Counted from the stretch's first letter, positions 13,745-25,870 are shown. The stretch: DNA of 64,000 bases from Hoplostethus atlanticus (GCA_034670405.1 JAXDDX010000063.1:564501-628500); one strand, 5' to 3'. Translations and numbers: made by a program. Notes: generated by a model not told the origin, from the sequence alone.

Positions 13745-14032
13745 TCTACAGTACAGAATACTACAGTTACTACTATTACTACTACTAGTAGTACTACCAC
13801 TACAACTACAGTTACTACTACTACAGTTACAACTAGTACCACTACCACTACAATTACTACCACTACAAGCTACTACTAGTACCACTACTATTACTACCAC
13901 TACAACTACAGTTACTACTAGTACCACCACTACCACTACTACTGCTACTACTACAACAGTTACTTCTACAACAGTTACTTCTAGAACTACTACTGCTATT
14001 ACTGCTACTCCTACTACTACTACTAAAAATGG
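13745..14032. repeat. ACT trinucleotide array
   Basis: About 290 bp of degenerate ACT/ACA trinucleotides give Leu-, Thr- or Val-rich frames on both strands. It is the complementary-strand counterpart in composition to the AGT array at 1655-2090. Confidence 0.8.
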
Positions 14033-15081
14033 GGATGGGCAACTGGGATGAGGGGTCTACAAAAACCTAGTCACTACATAGGGGCTGGAGTGTGTGTGTG
14101 TTGTCACATACAAACTCCATATATAACAACCGATACATCACCTTATAGGCAAACAGCACAGCAGGGACAATATGAATCTAATCTCAGGGCATCGTAGCAT
14201 TTCCTGTGTTACAATACAAACACATTCCAGACATTGAAGATACTATAGGTTCCACTCTCCTATACGGCATATATACACCACACACCACTTGCCTGAAAGG
14301 CATTTTAAGATAAATAAAATGCTTTTAGGGAACTCGATTCAGTGTCATTGTGTACCGGTCACAGTGAATGCTTCATTATGGACTGACGAAAGCACATTTA
14401 GAGTTCATTTATTTGCACACATTGTAGTTCTGCACTGATTTATGGATAATAAGGTAGGTATAATTGGCCAAAATGTATTCTTGAGACCTTCAGGTGCTTG
14501 ATAATACACAGCAAGTCATTCTTTATGTTTTTGGTTTGTTTAGGTGGGAAAAAAACAGGGTTAAGGTCACTTCCATGAGCTTGTGACAATTGTATTCATC
14601 TGACAAGACTTCCGAGCTTGTTACGTAATGCACCTTGGAGGTCCATAAGCCCCAAATTCACAGCTATTAATCAGCTTGGGCGCCGACTGACCCCTATTAA
14701 TGCAGAATACAGGCAATAAAGAAATGTAAGAGATTGGGTTTAACTAGGGGCCACCAGTTGCCCCACCACTGATCTAGATTTACAGTGAAAGAACGAGCCC
14801 GCGGTAAATCTACTGCAACGCACGGGAAAGTCAGCGTGCACAAGAACCTCCTAGTCACATCTTCCGACACCGTGGCCTCTCTTCTACCAAAGGAGGCAAT
14901 TTATCTCAAGTGCCTGAGGGGGATGTGATGGCAGCACTGGAGTAATGTAGGTGTCACAATTTATCCAGCCATAATCATCTAGGTATTAGTGGGAAAACAC
15001 TGTCGCCACACCAAGAACATGAGCAACAAGATGGAATAAAAGGCTATTGGAAACAAGTTTGCCACAAGACGCCCCCCACCA

Positions 15082-15117
<36 letters not shown>

Positions 15118-15465
15118 CATCATCATCATCATCATCCCAGCAACCCTCCCTGTATCTCCCGCTCCTCGCCAGGTAAAAACACAATTCATCACGGTTAAGG
15201 TCAATCTCATCAGCAGCCAAACCGAGAGGAATCGGCACCAGCAGCGGCTTACAACACAAACCACGTTTCTCTCGAGCTCAGAGAGCAGGCTGTGAGAGAT
15301 GCGAAAGCACTCCGCACCTATCCGAGTGGACCCCTCCTCACCTTTCTACCTCGTGTCCGCTGAGGGTGCAGGCAAACACAAAAGACGTTCATGAACGTGA
15401 GAAGGCAGCAGAGGAGACAGACTGCGGGCATTCACCATAACAACACGCGACGCCGCTTCACTTAC
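14033..15465. other. Intergenic with CA and CAT repeats
   Basis: A (CA)n microsatellite at about 15083-15115 is followed by (CAT)n at 15118-15136. From about 15290 the sequence becomes CpG-rich and leads into the candidate first exon at 15466-15610. No coding sequence is supported. Confidence 0.5.
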
Positions 15466-15610
15466 CTGGCTGTCGGCTGGACGCTCAGCGGTGAAGAGAC
15501 ACTGACAGCTACTGTACCTCTCTCGCGCGCTCGCTCTCCTGCTTTCAGCATCAGCAGCGACAAGTCCGCCTCACTTAGCCAGCAAGACCGGAAGCTTGGC
15601 GATGTCGTCT
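15466..15610 (-). other. Candidate host first (noncoding) exon and CpG-rich promoter
   Basis: On the minus strand, CCAGCCGACAGCCAG is followed exactly by GTAAGTGAAG, a near-consensus 5' splice site at 15466/15465. The stretch before it is CpG-rich (GCGAGCGCGCGAGAGAGG near 15522-15539), unlike its AT-rich surroundings. That is the usual picture of a vertebrate CpG-island promoter with a 5' untranslated exon. The gene would extend toward lower coordinates. No downstream exon was recognised, so this is an inference from splice signal and composition only. Confidence 0.35.
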
Positions 15611-15734
15611 TCAAAATAAAACATGCATTTAGAAGGCTGCACAGATTAGATTTTAAAGTGGTAATCTGGGGGGTTTGTTTTGTTTTCATTAAATAAGCAG
15701 TCATTGTTGTGTGTCTTTTTTGTATTATTTTGTC

Positions 15735-15951
15735 TCCATTTTTGGTGCTAAGCAGTCATTGCTGCGGTTTTTCCCCAGAGGTCACTTAACAGTCAAGCAG
15801 TGTGTCTGCTACTGTGACATATTTTTCCTATTATTTTTCATATTTGTCTGCGCAGCCATGGTAGCTATTGCTGCTCATGACTACCCAGTTCTTCTATTTA
15901 TTCTATCCAGAATTTCCCCCCGAATAAAGTATCTATCTATCTATCCTGTTG
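15735..15951 (+). mobile_element. Non-LTR retrotransposon 3' tail fragment
   Basis: The end CCCCGAATAAAG followed by TATCTATCTATCTATC at about 15917-15951 matches the tail type of the element at 6145-6772. Only the 3' untranslated part is recognisable. Confidence 0.55.
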
Positions 15952-18461
15952 TTGATGCCGGAACAAGTGGGGGAAATTGGCTCGTTGCATTTGCAAATAA
16001 TAGCCAACACTTCAGCACTCAAATATATTAAGCATTATATAAGTGTGGCAAGCGTGGCTGCTTGCTTGTGGGTCTTAATATTTAATCACTTTGATCAATA
16101 GTATTACCTATTATGGCTATGAATTTGTTCATATAACTGTGTTAATAAGGTTATTAATAGTAGTCTACATAGGCTTACAAATGTATTGATACACATTTTG
16201 TTGTTAATGAGGTCTGTATAAAGTGAAGAATCAAACTTTCTAAGCAAACCTCTTCAGCTTCGTCACATAATATAATTGATTTTTTGTAATAGTTTGCTGA
16301 TGATGATGATCACCCACTGGAGGTAAGAGTTCACTACATCACTGGAGGTATAGATATTATGTGAATTTTTGACAGCCTTATATCTCTATCTACCAACATA
16401 TTCCTTAGGCTATATGGCTAGGAATATATGTTGTGAAAATACATTTAGGAAAAAAAAGTAGGTTCCTACTTAAAATATTTTCTTTTCATGTTATACTAAA
16501 AAAAAAAAAAAAAGTATGAGCTTCAACAAGGCTTTTACCTTGAAAAGGTTGACCGGACGTTCTGGCTGTTTTGACGCTGGTGGCGTGGTGTCTCACCTGA
16601 CACTGGTTTTTATATCTCCTCACAGTAATAATTGATTCATTACTGTCAGCCTTTTTGTCAACTAACATCACACTGAATTCACTGTCTTATTTGAAAGGGA
16701 AGGGGAAATTGTTTGGTCAACAAACAATCACAGGCGTTGCCAGCGTGCATTAGTGTAAATATACTAAAAAAATTATCTTCCTAGGACGCATTTCTTCAAA
16801 TATTTGCAGATAATTAGTTTCATTGCCAAAACACAGAAGTACAGAGCCCGGGAGTGGCCTCCTGTAAGGAAAACTGCTTTCCATGGTAACAAAGTATTAA
16901 CTTGTGTGCATGCTGTGAATAGATATAAAACATGCACACCTAATAAGTTAATAGAGACTTTCTCTGAGACATGGACAGCTCTAAGGTTTATCAAGTCTTG
17001 TTTTAAGTGTATGAAGTCTATATCCGTCTAGCACCTTGCATCACAGCCTTGATAATGCATGATAATGAGTTTTTTTGATGAAGGAATTTGCTATATCAAA
17101 GGACTGATTTAATTAAATGCAGTGATGCTGAGTAAAAGTGTTGCGCTGTGACGCAGATCAGAACGTTTTGACGCCCTACTGCCAAAAGGCCGGACATCTT
17201 GACTGTCGCCATCTCTGCTCGTAAGTGACACTATGAGACTGTAACTACAACTCAGGCAAACGGGCTCTCGGCTCGACCTGTGTATGAGGTCGTGACCCCG
17301 CCTGAACCGATCCTAACTACTAGAGAGGCCTCAACCCTGACCATCGATATGTAGCAAGCCTCAACTACGACTATTGCCCCAGGCCACTGAGGAAGAGAAT
17401 TATCTTGTTGCTGATCGGTGAATCCAGCCGAGCATGGAGCAAGTAACCCCTAACTTCATGCGGGGAGCATCTTCCATGTTCCATCTGCTTAAGAGGCATC
17501 TCTTTTTTGTTGCCTTTAAAAAGAAAAGGATTTTTGCTCAAGACGCCAAGACTTCAGAGGCCATTGGCTTTGAAGTGATTTGGCTTCACTCCTCCAGGAC
17601 CCTTTTTTGGCCTGATAGAGGGATAGATTAGGTGGGTAATTTAGAGAGAGAAAGAAGCTCTCTGAATTTTAACTTTTTCATTCTCGATTATTATATTTGT
17701 TTATATATTTGCTTGAGCTAATTTAAATGCAGTTCTCTATTTGCACCTTAATTGACTTTCGCCTACTATTTCAGTCTGTATCTGAGGGGAATGTACCATA
17801 GACATTTTCATGTGTTGCTAGGTCCAAAAATGTAAAAGTTGCGCACTGATTTGCAGCGAAAAAACAAGGGAGAAAAAGGAAAAATAATATTGAGGAGAGA
17901 ATGTTTTGGGATACTCCCCCTGGTTTCACCTCATGTCTTGTGCTCTCATTGGCTGTATCTCGTCGCTGCTCTCATTGCCGGTTACAACACTTTTCAGACT
18001 ACAGGATTTGGACTCCCGACAGGTCCAGATATTTAGCCTGCTAGATATCTCTCAGGCGTCTGTGATACATTGGCGAGTCTCTCGGATCGCGTCACACATG
18101 GCGGTCCTCTGTAAAGTAGTAACTGCCTGGATTTCTAATCAGCTTCCATTGTTCCCAATACAATAGAGTCTATTCATGTCAATAAGGTATTCATAGTCCA
18201 TTTATGACCGCACATGGTCTGCGCATATTTCTTTGCAGTAATATGACTCATAGGAGGGAAAGTGTGACACATCAATAGCAATATCTTATTTTTAGGTTCC
18301 CTCTCCAGTATTTCAGGAATCAGCTTATTATTACTTATTATTCGGAGGCAGAATAGAGTACCTAGCGTTATTAATCAATGCTCATGGTATAGAGCTTCAA
18401 GAATGGAATTACAATTTTAGCAGATTATACCCTGTTCACTAATTTTGCTCAAACTCAAATA
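15952..18461. other. Intergenic, nothing recognised
   Basis: About 2.5 kb without a recognised gene. A short splice-donor-like CTCGTAAGTGAC lies near 17218-17229 on the plus strand in a GC-richer segment (17140-17420), but no matching exon was found. There is a poly-A run near 16499-16513. Confidence 0.4.
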
Positions 18462-18549
18462 CTACTTGTTCTCATTTGCCCCAACCATGTACTCCATCAC
18501 AATTGATCTGAAGTACGTGTCCTCTTGGAGGTCCTCTTCCATGAAATTT
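18462..18549 (-). other. Candidate terminal coding exon, family unknown
   Basis: On the minus strand, TTCATTCTATCCCTGCAG reads as a good 3' splice site at 18550. After one base of a split codon, the frame NFMEEDLQEDTYFRSIVM continues as EYMVGANENK and stops at TAG (18462-18464). The acidic, evenly composed peptide looks like real coding sequence, not repeat translation. I do not recognise the protein and see no other exons, so it could also be chance. Confidence 0.3.
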
Positions 18550-18875
18550 CTGCAGGGATAGAATGAATCAAATCAAATGTGAGGGACTGAAAAAGTGCGC
18601 AGCACAGATCGCTTATGTAATTGTGAAGAAATAAAGCTGCAGTTAGCAGCTGGAGAGCTGGAGAACTGGAGAACGTAGAAATGGTATTGAATGACATACC
18701 TCAAAACAAATGTCCAAATCAGTTGAGGAATAACATGCACAGAATCAATACCTTGTTACTCTAGCTACTACAATGATCAACAACACGAACACTAGTCCTC
18801 CTTCCAGACTGTACAGTGCTGTAGAGTCAGTCAAGGTTATTAAAGTTGACACAGCCAAGGCAAGCAGGATTAGTA

Positions 18876-19661
18876 ATAATACATTTTATTTGTACCGCAC
18901 TTTTCATTAAAAGAAAATCTCAAATTGCTAACAGAAAAAAGAAACAAAAAGTAATAATATGCATACAACGAACACAGTTAAAATACAGTTTAAGAGAAGC
19001 CCTTGTTAAAAAGGTAGGTTTTTAGGCCTGATATAAAAGCACCCAGGTTCTGTGGTTCACCAGGCAGACCACCTGGGGGCACCACAGAGTTCCAGAGGCG
19101 TGGTGTGGCCCAGCAGAAGGCCCGATCCCCCATGGTGCGGAGCATGGTCCTGGGGGCATGGAGTAGCAAGCCATTGTTTGACCGTAGGTTATGGTTGGCG
19201 TTATGGGAGGTGAGCAGTTCCTTGAGGTAGGGGGGGCATTGCCATGGATGCACTAATAGGTCAGGAGAAGGGTTTTGAATTCAATCCTGAACGAGACAGA
19301 GAGCCAGTGCAGTAAGTGAAGGATGGGTGTGATGTGCTGGTGTTTCCGCACTCTCATCAGGATCCTGGCCACGCTGTTTTGGATATATTGGAGCTTCTGG
19401 AGCCTCCAGCCGGGGATCCCAATGAAGAGTGCGTTGTAGTAGTCCAGGCATGTGGAGATAAAGGCATGCACTAGTTTCTCTGAGTCTGTCAAGAGTGGGT
19501 GGAGTTTGGAGATGTTCTTGAGGTGGTAGGATGTTTTGCACAGGTGTTTGATGGTCGTCAAACGTTTCTTTGAAAGGGTTTAGTGAAGTGATCTTAACAT
19601 ACTTTGTGTTGTCGTCGGTGTGTAAATACAAAGCTTTTGTGGTGATAGGTAATACTAGCAA
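18876..19661 (-). pseudogene. L2-like LINE ORF2 3' fragment, minus strand
   Basis: Reading on the minus strand, the frame contains KLHPLLTDSEKLVHAFISTC and LDYYNALFIGIPGWRLQKLQ. Next come YIQNSVARILMRVRKHQHIT and PILHLLHWLSV. After a frameshift come FCWATPRLWNSVVPPGG and LKTYLFNKGF. This is the region C-terminal to the RT core in L2/CR1-type elements. It diverges clearly from the 10-13 kb family, so it is a separate and older lineage. The upstream part (19560-19661) continues in a shifted frame. The element ends near 18876 with an AATAAAATG stretch on the minus strand. Confidence 0.8.
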
Positions 19662-21090
19662 GTTAGCTTTGACTGTTAATGTGATATCATTATATATATA
19701 ATATAATAAATATAATAAATGCTAATACTAGGCTGCCATGAAATGCCGACCAGGATTTCTTATGTAGTGCTGTAGGCTCTTGTCTGAAGACTTGATTGGA
19801 GTCGTGATATTGGTGAGGAAACATATGAGGCAGACAGGAAGGATATATGCCAAGTCCAATCTGTTAGCACAAGATTCAAACTTTTACAACATAGTTGTTA
19901 ATAGTTGACCCCAAAATGAAAATTCAGTCATTATCTACTCATGCCTTTGTCAGTCAAAAGACCACTGAAGTTCATAGGACCACTAAAACACAGAATTAGC
20001 CCACATCATTCTGGTAATGAAGTTGCACTACCAATAGCCAATAGATAATTGATGCAGTAAGTAGGTAGCTAACTTATTGCACTTTTACCTTAGCACTGGT
20101 TCTGTTCTTAGATGCTTGTTTAGGAAGGAAATGCAAGATTTCTAGTGAGTAGTAGTGCTTGTGCCTACCTACGTTGAATGCACTTATTGTAAGTCACTTT
20201 GGAAATGGTGCAAAGATTGATTCATTTTGTTTGTCAAACTGCAGTCTACAGAACTAAATAAGAGAGTGAATGCTAATGTGAACACTGTCACTGATCACAG
20301 GGGTTCATATCAAACCTCCAATATAATATATGTTGAGTGGTCTTTCAAGCACATAGTATTGTTATTTATATATACATTTGAATTATTATGATAGTATAGC
20401 TATTACAAGAAAGTATGTTTTCGTTGATAGTACTGATCAAGGCAGTCATCATCAGTAGTTAAATGACTGCTCCAACTCTACCATGAACAAAGAGGTTACA
20501 AGTTATGCTGAAACATATTTGTTATTCTGTTGCTTTAGATCATAAATAAGTTGGATACTGAAAGAATGATTTAGGCTACTCATCATTGTGGAAAGTAACA
20601 GCAGTGAAATTAAGATTCTTTTTCAAGGTACAGTAGGTCCAATGTCAGCAACAAAGTGTATTATTGGTTCCACGCACATTCAAAACATGAATTTCACACT
20701 GCAGATTGCTCCAAGATTAGGTAATTACAGCTCTTATTCATTTATATCCACTAATAAGTATTGCTAATGCATATGTGCATATTGGTTCAAAGAGGAAGAC
20801 CTAAAGGCCCCCATTTCTTCCCTACCTTCCTACCTTTCCACCCCCAGGTCGTAGTCACTACCCTTTACTCCAGACAGAACCCTCTCAAACAACCTCACCA
20901 GGCCTCCAGAGGCATACCTGCCATTATTTTGTCATGGACCAGCAGTTTTTTGTCTGTGTTGACAGTGATAGAGAGGTGCAAGGAAGCCAGCAAAGGTCAA
21001 CAAAGCTCACATCTGGGTGAACAGTGTAATGACTTTGCTCATCAGGAGAGACTCTGGAGCAGCAATAAGACACCCAAAATATCAAATATA
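19662..21090. other. Intergenic, possible MITE fragment
   Basis: At about 19905-19995 the segment CCCCAAAATGAAAATTCAGT and its continuation resembles a common fish nonautonomous repeat. The rest, including an open frame upstream of 21090, shows no family motif. Confidence 0.35.
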
Positions 21091-21786
21091 CCTGCCTCAA
21101 TCAGAGAGGCAGGCTCTATCGAAGTCTTTAAGTCAACGCTAAAAACCCATTTATTCTCTCTATCATTTGACCAGCCTTGAGGGAGTGGATCAGTCTCTTC
21201 TCAGAGTAAGGCTAGACCAGTTATCACTGTCATCCTAGCTCAGGTTCCTGCCAATGGATACTAGCATCCTGCCTACATGTCCTATTCTCCTGGTCTACCT
21301 GTTCCTGTCTAGTGACACTGTTCATGTTTGTCTGTGTGAGTGAGAGTGCGTGTATGGTTGTGTCTCCTATCTGTTCCAGACTGCACCTCGGCAGAGTTGG
21401 CATCTGCATGTTCCCCCACTCCTAGGACGATACTGACTGAGCGGGCATTTGCGTTCTCCTATCTGGGCAGTGTTGGCGCCTGCGTGGTCCACTAGTCCTA
21501 TGATGACACTGACTGAGCTGCCGTTTGCTGTGATCCCCCACATCAGATTTCCCACCATAATAAACTTTTATGCATTGTGTATACGCTGCTTGCCCAAATT
21601 CGGCATCTATTGCATGCCCAACCGTCCTGATAGGGGGATCCCTCTCTGAGTAGCCCCTCCCAAGGTTTCTTCCAATTTTTCCCTAAAAGTTTTTCCTTGT
21701 CCTCTGTTGAGGGTCTAAGGCTGGGGGATGTCGTGTACTAACCATTTACTGTTTCACAAATTAATGTGATTTGATTTGATTTGATC
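21091..21786 (+). mobile_element. L2-clade LINE, copy 2 (3' end only)
   Basis: The sequence joins the L2 family abruptly at CCTGCCTCAATCAGAGAGGC, corresponding to 12387 of copy 1. It then follows the 3' untranslated region to a TGATTTGATTTGATTTGAT tail. Only the last residues of ORF2 (LKTHLFSLSF) remain. Relative to copy 1 it lacks the segment containing GGGCACTGTGAAGCCC. It is a strongly 5'-truncated insertion. Confidence 0.85.
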
Positions 21787-22030
21787 AATCAGTTCCTGCC
21801 GGATGGCATTCACTTCGCGCCCCTAGAAATTACATTTTCGTAATTGCCCTGCATTTTGGACTCAAGAGGTGTTGCTAAAAAAAACATCTATATCTCTCAC
21901 TCACACACACAGACATGCACACTCTTATCCTCTCAACCACTTTTCTGTAATTACTGTATGTCTATAAACAGCCATTTGATAAGAAAACCATGTTATTTTT
22001 AATGTACATAAAGAACAAAATTACAAAATA

Positions 22031-22272
22031 TTTATTTTGTAGGGGTACATACAGGGGTATAAAGGATACAAACTTACATTCCTGCCAGGATTCAGATTTC
22101 TAAAAACATTTTGAACATGTGATTCATGCCTTTGACAGAGCACAACAGAAAATGGAGAGCTTTCAGCCCATCTATTACTAACAAATGTAGAGTGCATTAA
22201 AATGATGAACAGTGATCATTATGACTTGTCTCCGGTGGCTCTTTGAATCCAGCTGAATTCTGATGACTCCAC
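22031..22272 (-). other. Candidate host terminal exon with polyadenylation signal
   Basis: On the minus strand, TTCTCTTTTCCTGCACAG is a strong 3' splice site at 22273. It is followed by a short open segment (VESSEFSWIQRATGDKS then TAA at 22219-22221 in one frame; the other frames are also open for a while). About 185 bases downstream lies AATAAA (22031-22036). This resembles the last exon and 3' untranslated region of a host gene. The coding frame is not determined and no upstream exon was recognised. Confidence 0.35.
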
Positions 22273-23094
22273 CTGTGCAGGAAAAGAGAATATTACAGCC
22301 TGTTACAAAACAGATGCAACAGTTAAAATAATGTAGTCAGACTGCAAAGCTAAGATTAATGAGCTGCACAAGTTCAGTCAGGAAACTCAGTCTGTCTGTA
22401 TACGCCACTAATCACATCAAACTGCACAAATAACGCGGGATATTTAACCGCTGTGGTCATTATTGTTCAGTTCATCGGCATGTCCCACAAGCTGTCTAAC
22501 AAAGCTTAGCGTAAGATCAATCAGGAAGACTACCTCTCTTCACTTATCTATACCACTACTATCTCTTCCATTCATAACTCATTATCCAATCAGTTGAAAT
22601 TTTGAGAAGAATACTCCCTTTCAGTCTTACATCATTACTAATCATCCTATCACCCAAGTCCGTGCACTCACACACCTTCTCTCACACCTACTCTGGGAAC
22701 CAATCACAAACCGCTACGTTCTACATTTACTCTTTCAGCTGTTCCCGTATGTTGCTGTCATTATGCACGCCACCACCTCTTCCACCGCCACCAGCATCAA
22801 GACGTCAGATAACCCAGTGGGGTTACATATACAGCCCCAGGGGGTTTCTTGTCTACAACCTAATCATGTGGATCTTCACCCCACGAATGGGTATTTCTTG
22901 GCGCCTACGCAGAAGCTTGTCTTTTATTGACTTCAATAAATCATTTCTGAATTCGTAAACCTAGTCTCTCCTGATTGAACTGATGATGACCAAGGTGCGT
23001 TGTAGGTCCTCGGTCATCAAGAGTGCATTCCTGTATGAATGGCTCCTAAAATATATTCTGATCTTCATCTAAGTCATAAATAGATACACAAGGT
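22273..23094. other. Intergenic, nothing recognised
   Basis: No gene or repeat family is supported here. A donor-like GTAAAC near 22958 follows an open stretch without motif. Confidence 0.4.
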
Positions 23095-23330
23095 GATTTA
23101 ACAAATAACACTTCTTTTTTTTACTTTTACATGTCTTTATCGAACATATTATTCAAACGTTAACAGCTTGGATTGGACAAAGTATGTGAACAATGAGATT
23201 TAGTAACTGTTGGAACCTCATTTAGCAACATTAACCTCAACCAAATGTTTCCTGTAGCTGCTGATGAGACCTGCACGGCAGTTGGGAGGTATTTTGGACC
23301 ATTCCTCGAACATGGAAGCGTCTAGTATTA
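23095..23330 (-). mobile_element. Tc1-like transposase C-terminal fragment
   Basis: On the minus strand the translation EEWSKIPPNCRAGLISSYRK followed by HLVEVNVAK matches the end of fish Tc1/mariner transposases (EEWAKIPP---GLI-SY-KRL--V--AKG). The catalytic core is absent, and the fragment ends near 23095 in AT-rich sequence. It is a short decayed copy distinct from the Tc1 element at 24.5-27.1 kb. Confidence 0.7.
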
Positions 23331-23599
23331 GATTAATTATCAAAGAATTTATAACCTCATTTACAACTAATGCATCTGGATATGCTATCTGGATAATGAA
23401 CAATCTGATCACGACCAGGCAACAAAAACTAACATTTCAGGCATTCATGTACAGCCTTCCTTTACTTTTGCCAAGGAAGTGCTTGTTTAGTCGGAGGTAA
23501 CAGACACGATGGCAAGTATATCGGTCTATTTCTATAGCAATTGTCCAATTTGCCCTGGACAGTGCCATCATCCCACACTACTATCAAACATAATTTTCT
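23331..23599. other. Intergenic, nothing recognised
   Basis: This short unassigned segment lies between the Tc1-like fragment and the minisatellite. Confidence 0.4.
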
Positions 23600-24132
23600 T
23601 GCTGGCTACAGGGAATGTTTCCACCTGCAGTGATGATGTTTCTAGCTGCGGTGATGGCATTTATACCCGCGATGATATTTCTAACCACAGTGACGACATC
23701 CCTACCCACAGTGATGACCTTTCTATCCATGGTGATGACTTTTCTACCCACGGTGATGACATTTATACCCGTGATGATGTTTCTACCCACAGTGACGACA
23801 TTTCTACCTACAGTGACAACCTTTCTATCCATGGTGATGACTTTTCTACCCGCGGTGATGACTTTTCTACCCGCGGTGATGATGTTTCTACCCACAGCGA
23901 TGTCGTCTCTACCTGTGGTGACAATGTTTCTACCGACAGGTCTTTGTACCAGCAATTATGAATTTTCTACCATAAGCAATGATGTTTTTCCCCATGGTGA
24001 TGACATTCCTACCTGCAGCAAAGACATTTCTACCCACAGTGATGATGTTTCTACCCATGGTGATGGCGTTCCTACCTGCGATTATAATGTTTCTACCCAC
24101 GGCAATGTCATTTCTAACTGTGGCAATGAAAT
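23600..24132. repeat. 21-bp minisatellite, locus 2
   Basis: Some 20 or more units of 21 bases follow one another, with consensus close to GGTGATGACTTTTCTACCC plus two bases. Two consecutive units near 23840-23881 are identical. The plus-strand frame gives heptads such as GDDFSTR and HSDDIST. Other frames and the minus strand also stay open (VITAGRK heptads). That is expected of a 21-base period, and it explains the long overlapping open frames here. No start, splice or codon signal supports a real protein. Confidence 0.85.
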
Positions 24133-24136
24133 TCCA

Positions 24137-24526
24137 CTCAGAAACACTCGTCAAGAGTTTAGAACCATTTATTGCACATATGGTTATACAGTTGTATTTG
24201 GCGGTACAGCCATTGCAAGTATATTGATTAATAAGGAGGCTAGGGTGGTGGAGGGGGTAAGCAGCACAACCAGCACAATAGCATATAGCAGGCAGGAATT
24301 GTAGGGATAAATGAGGAGGTGACAGCTTAAATAGGCCGCCTTGTTGAAATGTCAGAACATGATTGGAGTTTGTTTGGATCAGCCGATGATCAGCTGATGG
24401 GCCACGCATGACTACGTGTCATCCCTGAATTAATGCAATGCTTCATTTCAGAAACACTCTTCAAGAGTTTAGAGCCATTTATTGCACAAATGGTTTTACA
24501 GTTGTATTTGGCGGTACAGGCTCTGC
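24137..24526 (-). mobile_element. Tandem LTR-like unit, second copy truncated
   Basis: Read on the minus strand, the segment has a TATA-like CCTATTTAAGC (around 24325-24340) and a downstream AATAAATGGTTCTAAACTC (around 24155-24175). This is the promoter-to-polyadenylation layout of a small LTR. A stretch of about 72 bases including the AATAAA part (24137-24211) is repeated with few changes at 24450-24526. The second unit is cut off where the Tc1 sequence starts. No internal retrovirus-like genes are adjacent. The assignment rests on these signals only. Confidence 0.4.
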
Positions 24527-24639
24527 TCTCCATATGAATTTAGCTCAGGTGCCTCCCATTTCTCTTGATCATCTTTGAGACGTTTCTACACCTTGATTGG
24601 AGTCCACCTGTGGCAAATTAAATTGATTGGACATGATTT

Positions 24640-25802
24640 AACAGACTAAAACAGCGTTTTATCATCTTCGCAATATTGCCAAAATTCGACCCATGCTAAC
24701 AGAGGCAGACGCAGAAATTTTAGTACATGCCTTTGTATCATCCAGAATCGATTATTGCAATGTCCTTTTTTCGGGCTTATCTACTGGGCGCACTAAAAAA
24801 CTACAACTGGTCCAGAATGCTGCTGCCAGAATCCTGACGAAAACTAGGAAATTCGACCATATAACTCCCATTCTATCATCATTACACTGGCTACCAATTC
24901 AGGCCAGGTGTGACTTTAAGGTGCTTTTACTTACATATAAATCATTACATGGGATGGCACCGTCCTATTTATCCGATTTGATTAAACCATATAAACCGCC
25001 ACGTGCCCTCAGATCTCAGGACGCTGGCTACCTGTCTATCCCAGCAGTCAAAAAGAAAACTGGAACAGTCTGCCTGCCTCAATCAGAGAGGCAGGCTCTA
25101 TCGAAGTCTTTAAGTCAAGGCTAAAAACCCATTTATTCTCTCTGTCATTTGACCAGACTTGAGGGAGTGGCTCAGTCTCTTCTCAGAGTAAGGCTAGACC
25201 AGTTAGCTTATCCTAGCTCAGGGTCATGCCGATGGATACTAGCATCCTGCCTACATGTCCTATTCTCCTGGTCTACCTGCTCCTGTCCACTGACGCTGGT
25301 CATGTTTGTCTGTGTGAGTGAGAGTGTCTGTATGGGTGTGTGTGGGTGTGTCTCCTATCTGTTCCAGGCTGTTCCAGACGATGCTGACTGAGCGGGCGTT
25401 GCGTTCTCCTATCTGGGCAGTGTTGCCGCCTGCATGGTCCCCTAGTCCTATGATGTCGCTGACTGAGTTGCCGTTGCTGTGATGCCGCCCCATCAGATCT
25501 GGATGTCCCACCAAAATAAACTTTTATATATTGTGTATACGCTGCTTGCCCAAACTCGGCATCTATTGCACGCCCAACCGTCCTGGTAGGGGGATCCCTC
25601 TCTGATTAGCCCCTCCCAAGGTTTCTCCCAATTTTCCCTATAAAGTTTTGTGGGAGTTTTTCCTTGTCCTCTGTGAGGGTCTAAGGCTGGGGGATGTTGT
25701 GTACTAATAATTTATTATTTTCACATGTTGGGCACTGTGAAGCCCTTAGAGACTGTAACAGTGATTAAGGGCTATACAAATAAATGTGATTTGATTTGAT
25801 TT
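24640..25802 (+). mobile_element. L2-clade LINE, copy 3, nested in Tc1
   Basis: Homology to copy 1 begins at ACTAAAACAGCG (24645, equal to 11905 of copy 1) and runs to the GATTT tail. The protein part contains LTEADAEILVHAFVSSRIDY and LQLVQNAAARILTKTRKFDH. A deletion of about 46 bases near 25058 shifts the frame before the VFKSRLKTHLF end. The tail merges with the target sequence TGATTT, which is present on both sides of the insertion. Confidence 0.9.
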
Positions 25803-25870
25803 GGAAAGGCACACACCTGTCTATATAAGGTCTCACAGCTGACAATGCATATCAGAGCAAAAACAAAGCC

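Noticed and set aside
13718-14051. Val-, Leu- and Thr-rich frames on both strands
   Set aside because: Translation of the ACT trinucleotide array.
17140-17420. Possible first exon ending at CTCGTAAGTGAC
   Set aside because: Only a donor-like site in a moderately GC-rich patch; no promoter signal, acceptor or coding sequence supports it.
23509-24409. Long overlapping frames on both strands with heptad repeats
   Set aside because: A 21-base tandem period leaves every frame open. The heptads are a consequence of the minisatellite.
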